Part shown: in pieces, positions 18,077 to 25,035 of the stretch
How the letters are laid out: each line of letters begins with the position of its first letter
Numbering within the stretch: position 1 is the first letter of the stretch
Assembly (NCBI RefSeq): GCF_014203645.1
Contig: NZ_JACHJL010000002.1
Coordinates: forward strand, 682,001-746,000
Origin: Streptomyces zagrosensis
Lineage (GTDB): Bacteria > Actinomycetota > Actinomycetes > Streptomycetales > Streptomycetaceae
Reading direction: 5' to 3'
Length of the DNA: 64,000 nt
Notes under the pieces: generated by a model
Database searches by the model: none
What the model was told of the DNA's origin: nothing
What the model saw: only the letters and a program-made list of their open reading frames with translations
Made by a program: the position numbers and the translations under genes

Positions 18077-18844
18077 ATGACGACAAGCACGTCCATCGCA
18101 CGTCGCGAACAAGTCACAGCGCTCATGGATGAGTTGGAGCAACACCCGGTCTACGGCAACCAATACTTCACGTTCCTGGAGAGCACGCCATGGAACAGCG
18201 AGACGTACGCCTTTCACCGGGCGAACTTCTTCCAGCGCACGCAGGGGACGGTGAAAAGCGTCGCCTACGTGTGCGCGCAGGCGGCGGCCAACGACGATCG
18301 AGACACGCTCGTCCTGTTCTCCTACATCCTCAACGAGGAAACCGGAAACGGGGAGGCATCGAAGTGTCACGAGGTGTTGATGGAAAACGCCCACAATCTG
18401 TATGGTCAGGCCGAATTCGGGCTGCCGCCGTTGCTCGTGAAGAACGCGCGGGATAGCGGGCTGGTCATCCCCGAGACGTTCGCGTTCCGTGAGCGGACCC
18501 TGGAGCTGGTGGGCGCCAACTACCACCGCATGCTGGGCGTCGCGATGGCTTTGGAGTCCCACGCCGACAAGATGCTGCACGTCTGCCGTACGGCGTTTCG
18601 CGCCGGCAACAACAAGCTACCGGCATCCGACTTCGTCACCGATGTGGAGATCTACTTCAACGTTCACGTCGGCCAAGACGGCGTTGAAGAACGCCATGCC
18701 GCCGATGCAAGGAAGTGCGTCCAGAACAACTGCGACACCGACGCCGACGTCGCAGAGATCGGCTATGGCGCGAAGGAGACGCTGAAGATTCAACTGGAGA
18801 TGTGGGAGGCGATGTACAAGGCCGCCCGAGAGGTGAAGCCCTAG
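18077..18844 (+). CDS. Haem-oxygenase-like diiron oxidase/oxygenase
   Basis: 255 residues, all-helical. The pattern fits the iron-containing redox enzyme (HDO) family, which includes SznF, RohS, BesC and UndA: E88 and H98 ten residues apart in NEETGNGEASKCHEV, and a later cluster H197, D201, H207 in FNVHVGQDGVEERHA. The second cluster has extra residues compared with the usual H-x3-D-x2-H, so the exact ligand set is uncertain. HDOs perform N-oxygenation, C-C cleavage or desaturation on amino-acid-derived substrates. It is the first gene of a five-gene same-strand run ending at 23298; ten bases separate it from the aminotransferase-like gene. Confidence 0.72.
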   Translation: MTTSTSIARREQVTALMDELEQHPVYGNQYFTFLESTPWNSETYAFHRANFFQRTQGTVKSVAYVCAQAAANDDRDTLVLFSYILNEETGNGEASKCHEVLMENAHNLYGQAEFGLPPLLVKNARDSGLVIPETFAFRERTLELVGANYHRMLGVAMALESHADKMLHVCRTAFRAGNNKLPASDFVTDVEIYFNVHVGQDGVEERHAADARKCVQNNCDTDADVAEIGYGAKETLKIQLEMWEAMYKAAREVKP

Positions 18845-18854
18845 GAGGAGAGAG

Positions 18855-20150
18855 GTGACTTGGCCGACCGTGCAGAAAAATCACGGCATTTCCGATGCCG
18901 TCCTGAGTATCTCGGAATCGGTGACTCACGGCACCGCGGCAAAGATCGCCGCACTCAATCAGGGGCTCGCCGATGACGACCAGATCATCGACCTCAGCAT
19001 TGGCGCACTCGATACACCGACCGACCCCCGGATCGATCGCGGCGTGATCGAGTTCGTGGAGAAGCACTCCGCCACGATCCACGCGTTCGCGCCCGTCAAA
19101 GGGTTCCCCTTCCTTTTAACGTCCGTGGCCGCGCGAGTGGCTCGGCTGCACGGAATCGCGTACGACCCCGACAGCGAAATCATGGTCACGCCGGGCGGGG
19201 TGAAGGGTGCGATCTCAGTCACCTTCCACACCCTGCTCAACCCAGGCGACGAAGTCGTGATCCCCGTGCCCAACTGGCCGCACTACTCGGACATGGTGCG
19301 GCTACACGAAGCTATCCCGAAGACCGTCCTGGTCACGGCGCACGATGGTCTTACGGCGCCCGATCTTGAGGCAGCGCTGACGGAGCGCACCAAGATCGTC
19401 GTGCTGGGCGACTGCATCAACCCGACGGGCAAGGTCTACTCGACCGAGGAACTGTCGGCGCTGGCCGCCGTCGTCGCCCGACACAATGTACGGCGCGAGT
19501 CCCGCGGCGAAAGCCCGCTCTACATCCTGTTCGACTCTCCCTACGAGGCCCATATCGTGGGGGTCCGCGCCACGACGTTCTCCGCTATCGACGTTCCGCT
19601 CGCTGACGGTAGCCGCTGCTCCATGCGGCCGTGGACGGTGGCGGTGACCGGGCCAGGCAAGACGTACGGCATGCACGGTGATCGGATCGGATACCTCTGC
19701 GGTCCGCCGCACGTCGTGGACGCAGCGGCGCGCGCCCAGGTCAATCTCACCTCCTTCGCGTCCACGTACGGCCAGATCGCTACGCACATCGCGTTGCAGC
19801 CGGACCTGGACGAGGTGGCAACCACCAGAGCGCAGGCCGCACGCAGCCACCTGAAGACCATGCTGCGCGAACTCGACGCGATCCGCTCCTTGAAAATCAG
19901 CCCGGCTCAAGGGGGTTACTTCCTCTTCGTCGATTTTTCGAGCTACGCCGATGCCTACCAAAAGCACGGCTACGACACTGCCGATCAATTTCTGCTGGCC
20001 GAGGCCAAGGTGGCCACCATCTGCGGTAGTCACTTCGCAGAGGGCGATTTCCTGCGCCATTCCGTACGGATCAACTGCGGCCGGACGGGTGTGCTCGTCA
20101 GCAAGGCCGGGACACGTATCAGGCAAGCTCTCGCCCGCTTGGAGACCTGA
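18855..20150 (+). CDS. PLP-dependent aminotransferase-like enzyme (fold type I)
   Basis: 431 residues starting GTG at 18855 after GGAGAGAG. Class I/II aminotransferase landmarks: GGVKGAISVTFHTLLNPGDE, NPTGKVYS (Asn189), FDSPYEAHI (Asp227), Schiff-base lysine Lys269 in TGPGKTYGMHGDRIGY, and C-terminal VRINCGR (carboxylate-binding Arg). The lysine context GPGK differs from the usual SFSK or SLSK. It may transaminate or oxidise an amino acid that the neighbouring diiron enzyme then processes. It sits inside the operon with 10- and 13-base gaps on either side. Confidence 0.85.
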   Translation: MTWPTVQKNHGISDAVLSISESVTHGTAAKIAALNQGLADDDQIIDLSIGALDTPTDPRIDRGVIEFVEKHSATIHAFAPVKGFPFLLTSVAARVARLHGIAYDPDSEIMVTPGGVKGAISVTFHTLLNPGDEVVIPVPNWPHYSDMVRLHEAIPKTVLVTAHDGLTAPDLEAALTERTKIVVLGDCINPTGKVYSTEELSALAAVVARHNVRRESRGESPLYILFDSPYEAHIVGVRATTFSAIDVPLADGSRCSMRPWTVAVTGPGKTYGMHGDRIGYLCGPPHVVDAAARAQVNLTSFASTYGQIATHIALQPDLDEVATTRAQAARSHLKTMLRELDAIRSLKISPAQGGYFLFVDFSSYADAYQKHGYDTADQFLLAEAKVATICGSHFAEGDFLRHSVRINCGRTGVLVSKAGTRIRQALARLET

Positions 20151-20163
20151 CCTGAATGCCAAC

Positions 20164-21948
20164 ATGACAGGAACAGGAACCAGCGCATATGGCATCATCG
20201 GCACCGGCTTCGCAGGTACCTGCGCGCTGTGGCATGTGGTGCAGCGACTCACCGATCCACGCCGCACACTCTCGCTCGGGCCCTCGGCTATCACCATCGT
20301 CACGGTGGAGCGGGGGCCAGTGAATGGGCCGGGATATCCGTATGCGAAAGGCAACGTTCAGCTCCCGCATCGGTGCAACAACGAGGCGGGCACCATGGGC
20401 ATACACGGTAATGACTTCGTCGATTGGCTGTTCGAAAGCAAACCGAGGCTCATCAAAGATGATCCGGAACTGGTCCTGGAGACCCACCCCGGAATCGACC
20501 TCGGCGATTGGCAGCCGGATGACGGTGAGTTCTACCCGCGCGCACTGTTCGGCAGATATCTCGAAGAGCGGTTCCAGGAGACCGTCAAGCGGGCCCGCAC
20601 GCACGGCATCGATGTTCAGCAGTACGTAGGCCACGACGCCATCGACGGCTACCCGACGGAGCAGGGCTTCGCCGTCTGCCTTCGTGACCTGAAGACCGGC
20701 CGTCAGTTCACCGTGGACGGGTTCGACCGCGTACTGCTGAGTACCGGGCACTGGCAGTCCAAGGCGACCGACGCCCTGTCCGGACACGGTGGATACATCG
20801 CGTCACCCTATCCACCGGACGCGATGCAAGCTGCCGTCGCCGAGCACATCCAGTCGCGATGCGCGCGTGATGAGCGGCCTCGGGTATTCGTGCAGGGAAT
20901 GGGGCCGAGTGGCATCGACGCCATCATGACGTTGTGCGGTGCAGGCGAGTTCACGTACACCCACGATGGCCACATCGCGTCGTATCAGCCGGCGGTGCGC
21001 GCCGGTGACGAGCCGCTGAGCATCGTGGCCGGATCGCGCTGCGGTTTCTTTTCTCCCGTTCGGGGACCACTCGCACCCTACGAACCGCACTACCTCACGG
21101 AGGACCAACTCGCCGAGATTCGGCGTGATCACCAAGGGCACCTGAAAATTGAGCGCATCCTGGAGCTCTTGGACAAGGACCTGTGCCGGGCAACCGCGGG
21201 GGCAGCAGGGTGGAATGACATGCAAAACCCCCGCTACCACTGCGCCAAGGACAAGCTCACGAGTGATCTCCAGGACTCGTACACCGGAAACCTCATCCAT
21301 ACCATTGCCTTGAAAGCGCGCAGGATGCGTTTCTACAGCCGCCTCGCACCGTCGGACAAGGCCACGTATGACCGGTTCCTCGACACTCATTTCATTCGAA
21401 CCGCCGTGCCGATGCCGGCCGCAAACGCGGAGAAGCTCCTCGCCTTGATGGACGCCGGAATACTGACGACCGTACGGCAGGGCTATGACGCGCCGCGCAT
21501 AGCCGTAGGAGAGGACGGTGGTTTTCGCATCACCTACCAGGGTGACGAGGGCGGACGAGCCACGATGAGGGCAGACTGCGTGGTCCGTGCCAGCGCTCAG
21601 GACTTCCGCATGGAAAACCATCCGTCGCCGTTGGTCCAGAGCCTCCTCGGACGCGGTGAGATCGTCCCGCATGCGGAAGAGGGATACGCGACGGGCGGCA
21701 TCGCACTCGACGCACGCGGAGGATATCGGGCGCTGAAGCGGGTGGGTGATGTCTGTGTTCCGTCGCCGCACCTTTCCTCCTACGGCTCGCTCGTTAGGTT
21801 TTGGCAGCACGAACACAATTTCGCCGCCGCATTCGTCGAGGCAGCCGAGCGCGTTGCCGACGACTGGATCGGCGTCGCGACGGCGGCCAGCCCATGGCCC
21901 GCCGCCGTGGACGGTACCGGGTTGGTCAGTACCGAGAAAGGGAGTTGA
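20164..21948 (+). CDS. FAD/NAD(P)-binding oxidoreductase
   Basis: 594 residues from ATG 20164. The N-terminal Rossmann motif AYGIIGTGFAGTCALW (GxGxxG) is followed by VERGPVNGPGYPYAKGN, where a dinucleotide is bound, and a second nucleotide motif occurs at VFVQGMGPSGIDAIMTL. A third conserved patch LLSTGHWQ matches the FAD_NAD_binding family (PF13454). The long C-terminal half contains several Tyr/Trp-rich segments. Probable role: a flavin-dependent oxidation or hydroxylation in the pathway of the surrounding operon. Three bases separate it from the cupin gene. Family fair, reaction unknown. Confidence 0.75.
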   Translation: MTGTGTSAYGIIGTGFAGTCALWHVVQRLTDPRRTLSLGPSAITIVTVERGPVNGPGYPYAKGNVQLPHRCNNEAGTMGIHGNDFVDWLFESKPRLIKDDPELVLETHPGIDLGDWQPDDGEFYPRALFGRYLEERFQETVKRARTHGIDVQQYVGHDAIDGYPTEQGFAVCLRDLKTGRQFTVDGFDRVLLSTGHWQSKATDALSGHGGYIASPYPPDAMQAAVAEHIQSRCARDERPRVFVQGMGPSGIDAIMTLCGAGEFTYTHDGHIASYQPAVRAGDEPLSIVAGSRCGFFSPVRGPLAPYEPHYLTEDQLAEIRRDHQGHLKIERILELLDKDLCRATAGAAGWNDMQNPRYHCAKDKLTSDLQDSYTGNLIHTIALKARRMRFYSRLAPSDKATYDRFLDTHFIRTAVPMPAANAEKLLALMDAGILTTVRQGYDAPRIAVGEDGGFRITYQGDEGGRATMRADCVVRASAQDFRMENHPSPLVQSLLGRGEIVPHAEEGYATGGIALDARGGYRALKRVGDVCVPSPHLSSYGSLVRFWQHEHNFAAAFVEAAERVADDWIGVATAASPWPAAVDGTGLVSTEKGS

Positions 21949-21951
21949 GCC

Positions 21952-22479
21952 ATGGAAATGAAGGAATTCCACTATCAGGACGGCCTGCGGGTCAGCCTGT
22001 TCAATCTCGACCACAAGGCCGTTCCCTACCATTTTCATCATGCAGTGTCCGACATGATGTATTGCTCGCGAGGTCAGATCGCGGTCGAACTACCCGACAC
22101 CAATGAGGTGTTGACCGTTGGCCCGGGACAGACGTTCCAGGTGCCCCACCCGAACAAGCACAGGTTCGTCAACGGAGCACCCGTCGGGACGGCCTCTCGC
22201 TATGTCCTCCTACAGATCGGCACCTTCGACATCAATTTCGTCCCAGTCACCGAGGACATCGCGGGGCAGTTCACCGATCGCGCGGCGACGCGTGTGACGG
22301 ACAGCACCGTCTACATCGAGGACCGCAAGAGCGACATCAGCAAACTCGCCGATCACTTCGAACAGGAAAGGCCCGATGGCCTGGACTCGGAGGAACAGGG
22401 CGACGTCGTGGCCGCACTGCGGTGCTTCGCATCCCACGGATTGGAAACAGCACACCCACGGGGCGGCCACCACTCTTGA
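21952..22479 (+). CDS. Cupin-domain protein
   Basis: 175 residues; ATG three bases after the preceding stop. A single cupin barrel is visible: YHFHHAVSDMMYCSRGQIAV supplies the first motif (His residues about 25, 27, 28), and GPGQTFQVPHPNKHRFVN the second (His 55 and 59 region). Cupins bind metal and act as isomerases, dioxygenases or ligand sensors. The C-terminal 70 residues are charged and contain no recognisable domain. Position in the operon suggests an enzymatic step or a regulatory sensor of its product. Confidence 0.75.
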   Translation: MEMKEFHYQDGLRVSLFNLDHKAVPYHFHHAVSDMMYCSRGQIAVELPDTNEVLTVGPGQTFQVPHPNKHRFVNGAPVGTASRYVLLQIGTFDINFVPVTEDIAGQFTDRAATRVTDSTVYIEDRKSDISKLADHFEQERPDGLDSEEQGDVVAALRCFASHGLETAHPRGGHHS

Positions 22480-22493
22480 CCGATGCGGCCCTC

Positions 22494-22694
22494 ATGCCGT
22501 TCGACGTACCCGCCCTCACCTTGATGGTCGTAGCGCGTGGGGTGGGTGGGTTGATTCACGGTCTGACCGCGCTGATTCTCATTCCGACGCCCCTGACCAA
22601 CGCCCCGCACCGCCAGAAGACCTCCGAGGGGACGGCCCGCTCCCTGGGCTGTACATCGCGACACAGGGCCTGGTTGATTGGTAAGCCATCATGA
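22494..22694 (+). CDS. Doubtful small frame with one hydrophobic segment
   Basis: A 66-residue frame, MPFDVPALTLMVVARGVGGL and on, has one possible membrane segment (about 8-32) followed by unordered sequence. It fills the 234-base gap between the cupin and O-methyltransferase genes. There is no clear ribosome binding site, and its tail looks random, so it may be debris of a lost gene. Confidence 0.18.
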   Translation: MPFDVPALTLMVVARGVGGLIHGLTALILIPTPLTNAPHRQKTSEGTARSLGCTSRHRAWLIGKPS

Positions 22695-22713
22695 AACACA
22701 GAGAGGGCGAAAC

Positions 22714-23298
22714 ATGCGGCCTGAGCTCAGCGAACTGCTGCGTGACCTTGAGGCGTTCGGCGAAGCCAATGACGCGGCGGCGGACGAGCGAAGCCACAAG
22801 ATGCTGAACATCACGCACGACACCGGCGTGTTTCTCACGCTACTTATCAAGACAGGCAAGTCCAAAAACGTGTTGGAGATCGGGACATCGAACGGCTACT
22901 CGACGTTGTGGCTCGCCGACGCCGTGGGCGAGGGCGGTTCGGTCACCACCGTTGAACAGGCGCCCCACAAGCTCGCGATGGCCGAGCGAAACTTCCAGCG
23001 TGCTGGGCTCAGCACCCGTATTCAGCAGATCGCGGACGAGGCCGGGCGCTTCATCGCGTCACGCGAGGTCGGCGAGTATGACTTCATTTTTCTGGACAGC
23101 GATCGCGAACAGTACGTGGACTGGTGGCCGGCGTTGCAGCGGATTCTCGCGGACGGCCATGTGCTCGTGGTGGACAACGCAACCTCCCACGCCCACCAAC
23201 TGGTCGAGTTCAACCGGCTGGTCGAGGCCACGGACGGTTACCTCAGCTCCCTTTGCCCCATCGGCAAGGGCGAGTTGGTGATCCTCAAAGACACCTGA
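22714..23298 (+). CDS. Class I SAM-dependent O-methyltransferase
   Basis: 194 residues from ATG 22714, preceded by GAGAGGG. It fits the caffeoyl-CoA/catechol O-methyltransferase group (PF01596/PF13578): motif I VLEIGTSNGYSTLWLADA, TVEQAPHKLAMAERNF, DFIFLDSDREQYVDWW and VLVVDNATSHAHQL, with Asp residues that bind the divalent metal. These enzymes methylate vicinal hydroxyls or similar groups of small molecules. It closes the 18077-23298 operon and supports a biosynthetic rather than housekeeping role for the set. Confidence 0.85.
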   Translation: MRPELSELLRDLEAFGEANDAAADERSHKMLNITHDTGVFLTLLIKTGKSKNVLEIGTSNGYSTLWLADAVGEGGSVTTVEQAPHKLAMAERNFQRAGLSTRIQQIADEAGRFIASREVGEYDFIFLDSDREQYVDWWPALQRILADGHVLVVDNATSHAHQLVEFNRLVEATDGYLSSLCPIGKGELVILKDT

Positions 23299-23371
23299 CG
23301 TTCCCTGGCGGCGGCAGCACCACTGCGACCAGGCCCTGGCGGCTCCGATGGCGGTCGCTATGTGGTGGTGG

Positions 23372-23584
23372 CTATTCGGTGGTAGCTGCCTTCGCGTAGG
23401 CGTCCCGGCAGGATGTGCAAGGCCGCAGACTCGTCATGTCCTTTGCGGTTACGAGTCGGGTGCGGTTGCTGTTGCGGCCGTCCTCGTCGAGGAAGAAGTG
23501 ATGGCATGCCAGCGGGTGGCGGGCTTGGTCGGGGGCATTTGTGGGTCTGCCGTCCAGCAGGCTGACCGGTTCATGGACGACGGT
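23372..23584 (-). pseudogene. Gene remnant with a Cys-pair motif, no start codon
   Basis: A minus-strand frame of 70 codons has no start codon but reads as real protein: HPLACHHFFLDEDGRNSN then RPCTSCRDAYAKAATTE. It stops at 23372 and upstream runs into the 14-bp tandem repeats at 23568-23609, which introduce stops. Probably the 3' end of a gene whose start was destroyed. The remaining 23610-23742 holds nothing recognisable. Confidence 0.35.
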
Positions 23585-23609
23585 TCATAGACGACGGTTC
23601 ATGGATGAC
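23568..23609. repeat. 14-bp tandem repeat, three copies
   Basis: GGTTCATGGACGAC is repeated three times with single-base changes (GGTTCATAGACGAC, GGTTCATGGATGAC). Read on the minus strand each unit contains ATGAACC, so a start region may have been copied. Confidence 0.85.
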
Positions 23610-23742
23610 GGTTGATCGGCCGATCGCGGACACTGACCGCCGAGCGCCTGCTGGGTGATGACTCGCATGACCCTCCTGACTTCGGAGGGGGAGAGTGTGC
23701 TCAGCTTCTGCTCGTGGTTCCTGGTCAGCGGGGAATCGCCTC

Positions 23743-25035
23743 CTAACTCCCCGTGCTGCGACACTCCCCGTGCTGCGACCAGGCCGCGGTGAGCGCGGTG
23801 ACCGGGTCACTGTCGGCTGGTGCCGCGGGCCACCATTCGCCGTCTTCGTCCTGGAGGTAGGGGTACCAGCGGGCGTCGGGGCCTAGACGCAGCTGGATGC
23901 CGTCGTGGGTGAGGGTGAGGCGGTTGCGCCAGATTCTGAGGTGGGTGGGGGAGCCGGTCATCTCGACGAGGGCCGCGTCCAGGGTGGTGCGGGTGGCCTT
24001 CATCACCGTCGGGTCGGGGGCGTAGGGCTGTTCGGCGACGGTGATGCCCGTGGGGCCGCCGTGCTGCCAGGCGCGGGTGAGGCGTGCGAGGACAGTGGGT
24101 TTGGTGCCGGTGTTCCGGGTCAGGCGGTGCAGCCACTCGGGTCCGGGGTCGCTTGCGGCGATGCGTACGGCGTCCTGGTGCTGGGTCAGGTGCAGGTCGG
24201 CGGTGTCGCCCGCGAGGAGCCGGGCGGCGCGCGTGGTGGCGTCGGCCATGAGGCGTTCCAGGTCCGCGGTGGCCAGGCCGGTGCCGGGTGGCGGGGCGAT
24301 GGGCAGTGCTGTGGTGTGGGCGGCGGGTTCTGGGAGTTCGGGCAGCTCGGGGGGCTCTGCGGCCCAGTGGGCGTACGCGGCGGCGGCCGGGATGCCGGCC
24401 GGTTCCGGTGGGGCGGCCGTCTCCGGTGCTGCTGTACGGCGGGCGCGCAGCTGGGCGAAGACCTCCTCGCGACCGCGTCCGCGCAGCGCGAAGAGCACGA
24501 ATGGGTCGGTGTCGATGGTGGCGGCGATGGCGTAGCAGAGCGCGGCGGCGTGCTTGCAGGGATATCCCCAGTCGGGGCAGGAGCAGTCCGGGTCGAGTTC
24601 GGTGGGCAGTGGGAGCAGTGGGACGCCTGCGTACCGGGCATCGTCTACCAGTTCGGCGGGCATCTCGTCGTCGAGAAGTGCTGCGAGATGTCCGGCGCGG
24701 GCCGCGATCGTGTCGAGCAGGGTGTCCCACTGAGGGTCGGTGAGGACGGGCAGGTGGACTGAGGAGCGGTACGGGCGCGGGCGGCTGCCCTGGACAGCGG
24801 CATTGACCTTGCCCGGAGCGACGGTGACCGGGCCGACCATGCCTTTGCGGGCGTAGGTGCGTCCGCGCGAGAGCCGTCCGGCGTCCAGGGTGGAGTCCTC
24901 CAGGGCGGCCACCCATGCCTGGCCCCACCAGGTTGCGGCGAAGGCTCTTCCCCGAGCTTTCGACTGCGCTCGACCAGGGGATACCCCATCGCCGCGGGCG
25001 GGCGTACGGCGCGAGCCGGGGACAGCGGGGCTCAT
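23743..25035 (-). CDS. SWIM zinc-finger protein
   Basis: 430 residues from ATG 25035, which overlaps the SNF2 stop codon (ATGA). The zinc motif CSCPDWGYPCKHAAALCY (C-x-C-x6-C-x-H) near 148-165 defines the SWIM family (PF04434). Around it are GRAFAATWWGQAWVAALED and a C-terminal region with repeated PDP/Gly segments. SWIM proteins in actinomycetes are almost always paired with a SNF2 helicase and probably contact DNA or proteins with it. The N-terminus contains a mini-repeat-derived segment (about 17-29), and the stop codon lies beside a 17-bp tandem duplication (23746-23779) that has altered the C-terminus. Confidence 0.9.
   Translation of the reverse strand: MSPAVPGSRRTPARGDGVSPGRAQSKARGRAFAATWWGQAWVAALEDSTLDAGRLSRGRTYARKGMVGPVTVAPGKVNAAVQGSRPRPYRSSVHLPVLTDPQWDTLLDTIAARAGHLAALLDDEMPAELVDDARYAGVPLLPLPTELDPDCSCPDWGYPCKHAAALCYAIAATIDTDPFVLFALRGRGREEVFAQLRARRTAAPETAAPPEPAGIPAAAAYAHWAAEPPELPELPEPAAHTTALPIAPPPGTGLATADLERLMADATTRAARLLAGDTADLHLTQHQDAVRIAASDPGPEWLHRLTRNTGTKPTVLARLTRAWQHGGPTGITVAEQPYAPDPTVMKATRTTLDAALVEMTGSPTHLRIWRNRLTLTHDGIQLRLGPDARWYPYLQDEDGEWWPAAPADSDPVTALTAAWSQHGECRSTGS

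Noticed and set aside
23568..23609. CRISPR array
   Set aside because: Units are 14 bp, directly abutting, without spacers, and no cas gene is in the window.
24041..24762. Plus-strand gene opposite the SWIM gene
   Set aside because: Gly/Ala/Val-rich mirror of a strongly coding region with the SWIM motif on the other strand.
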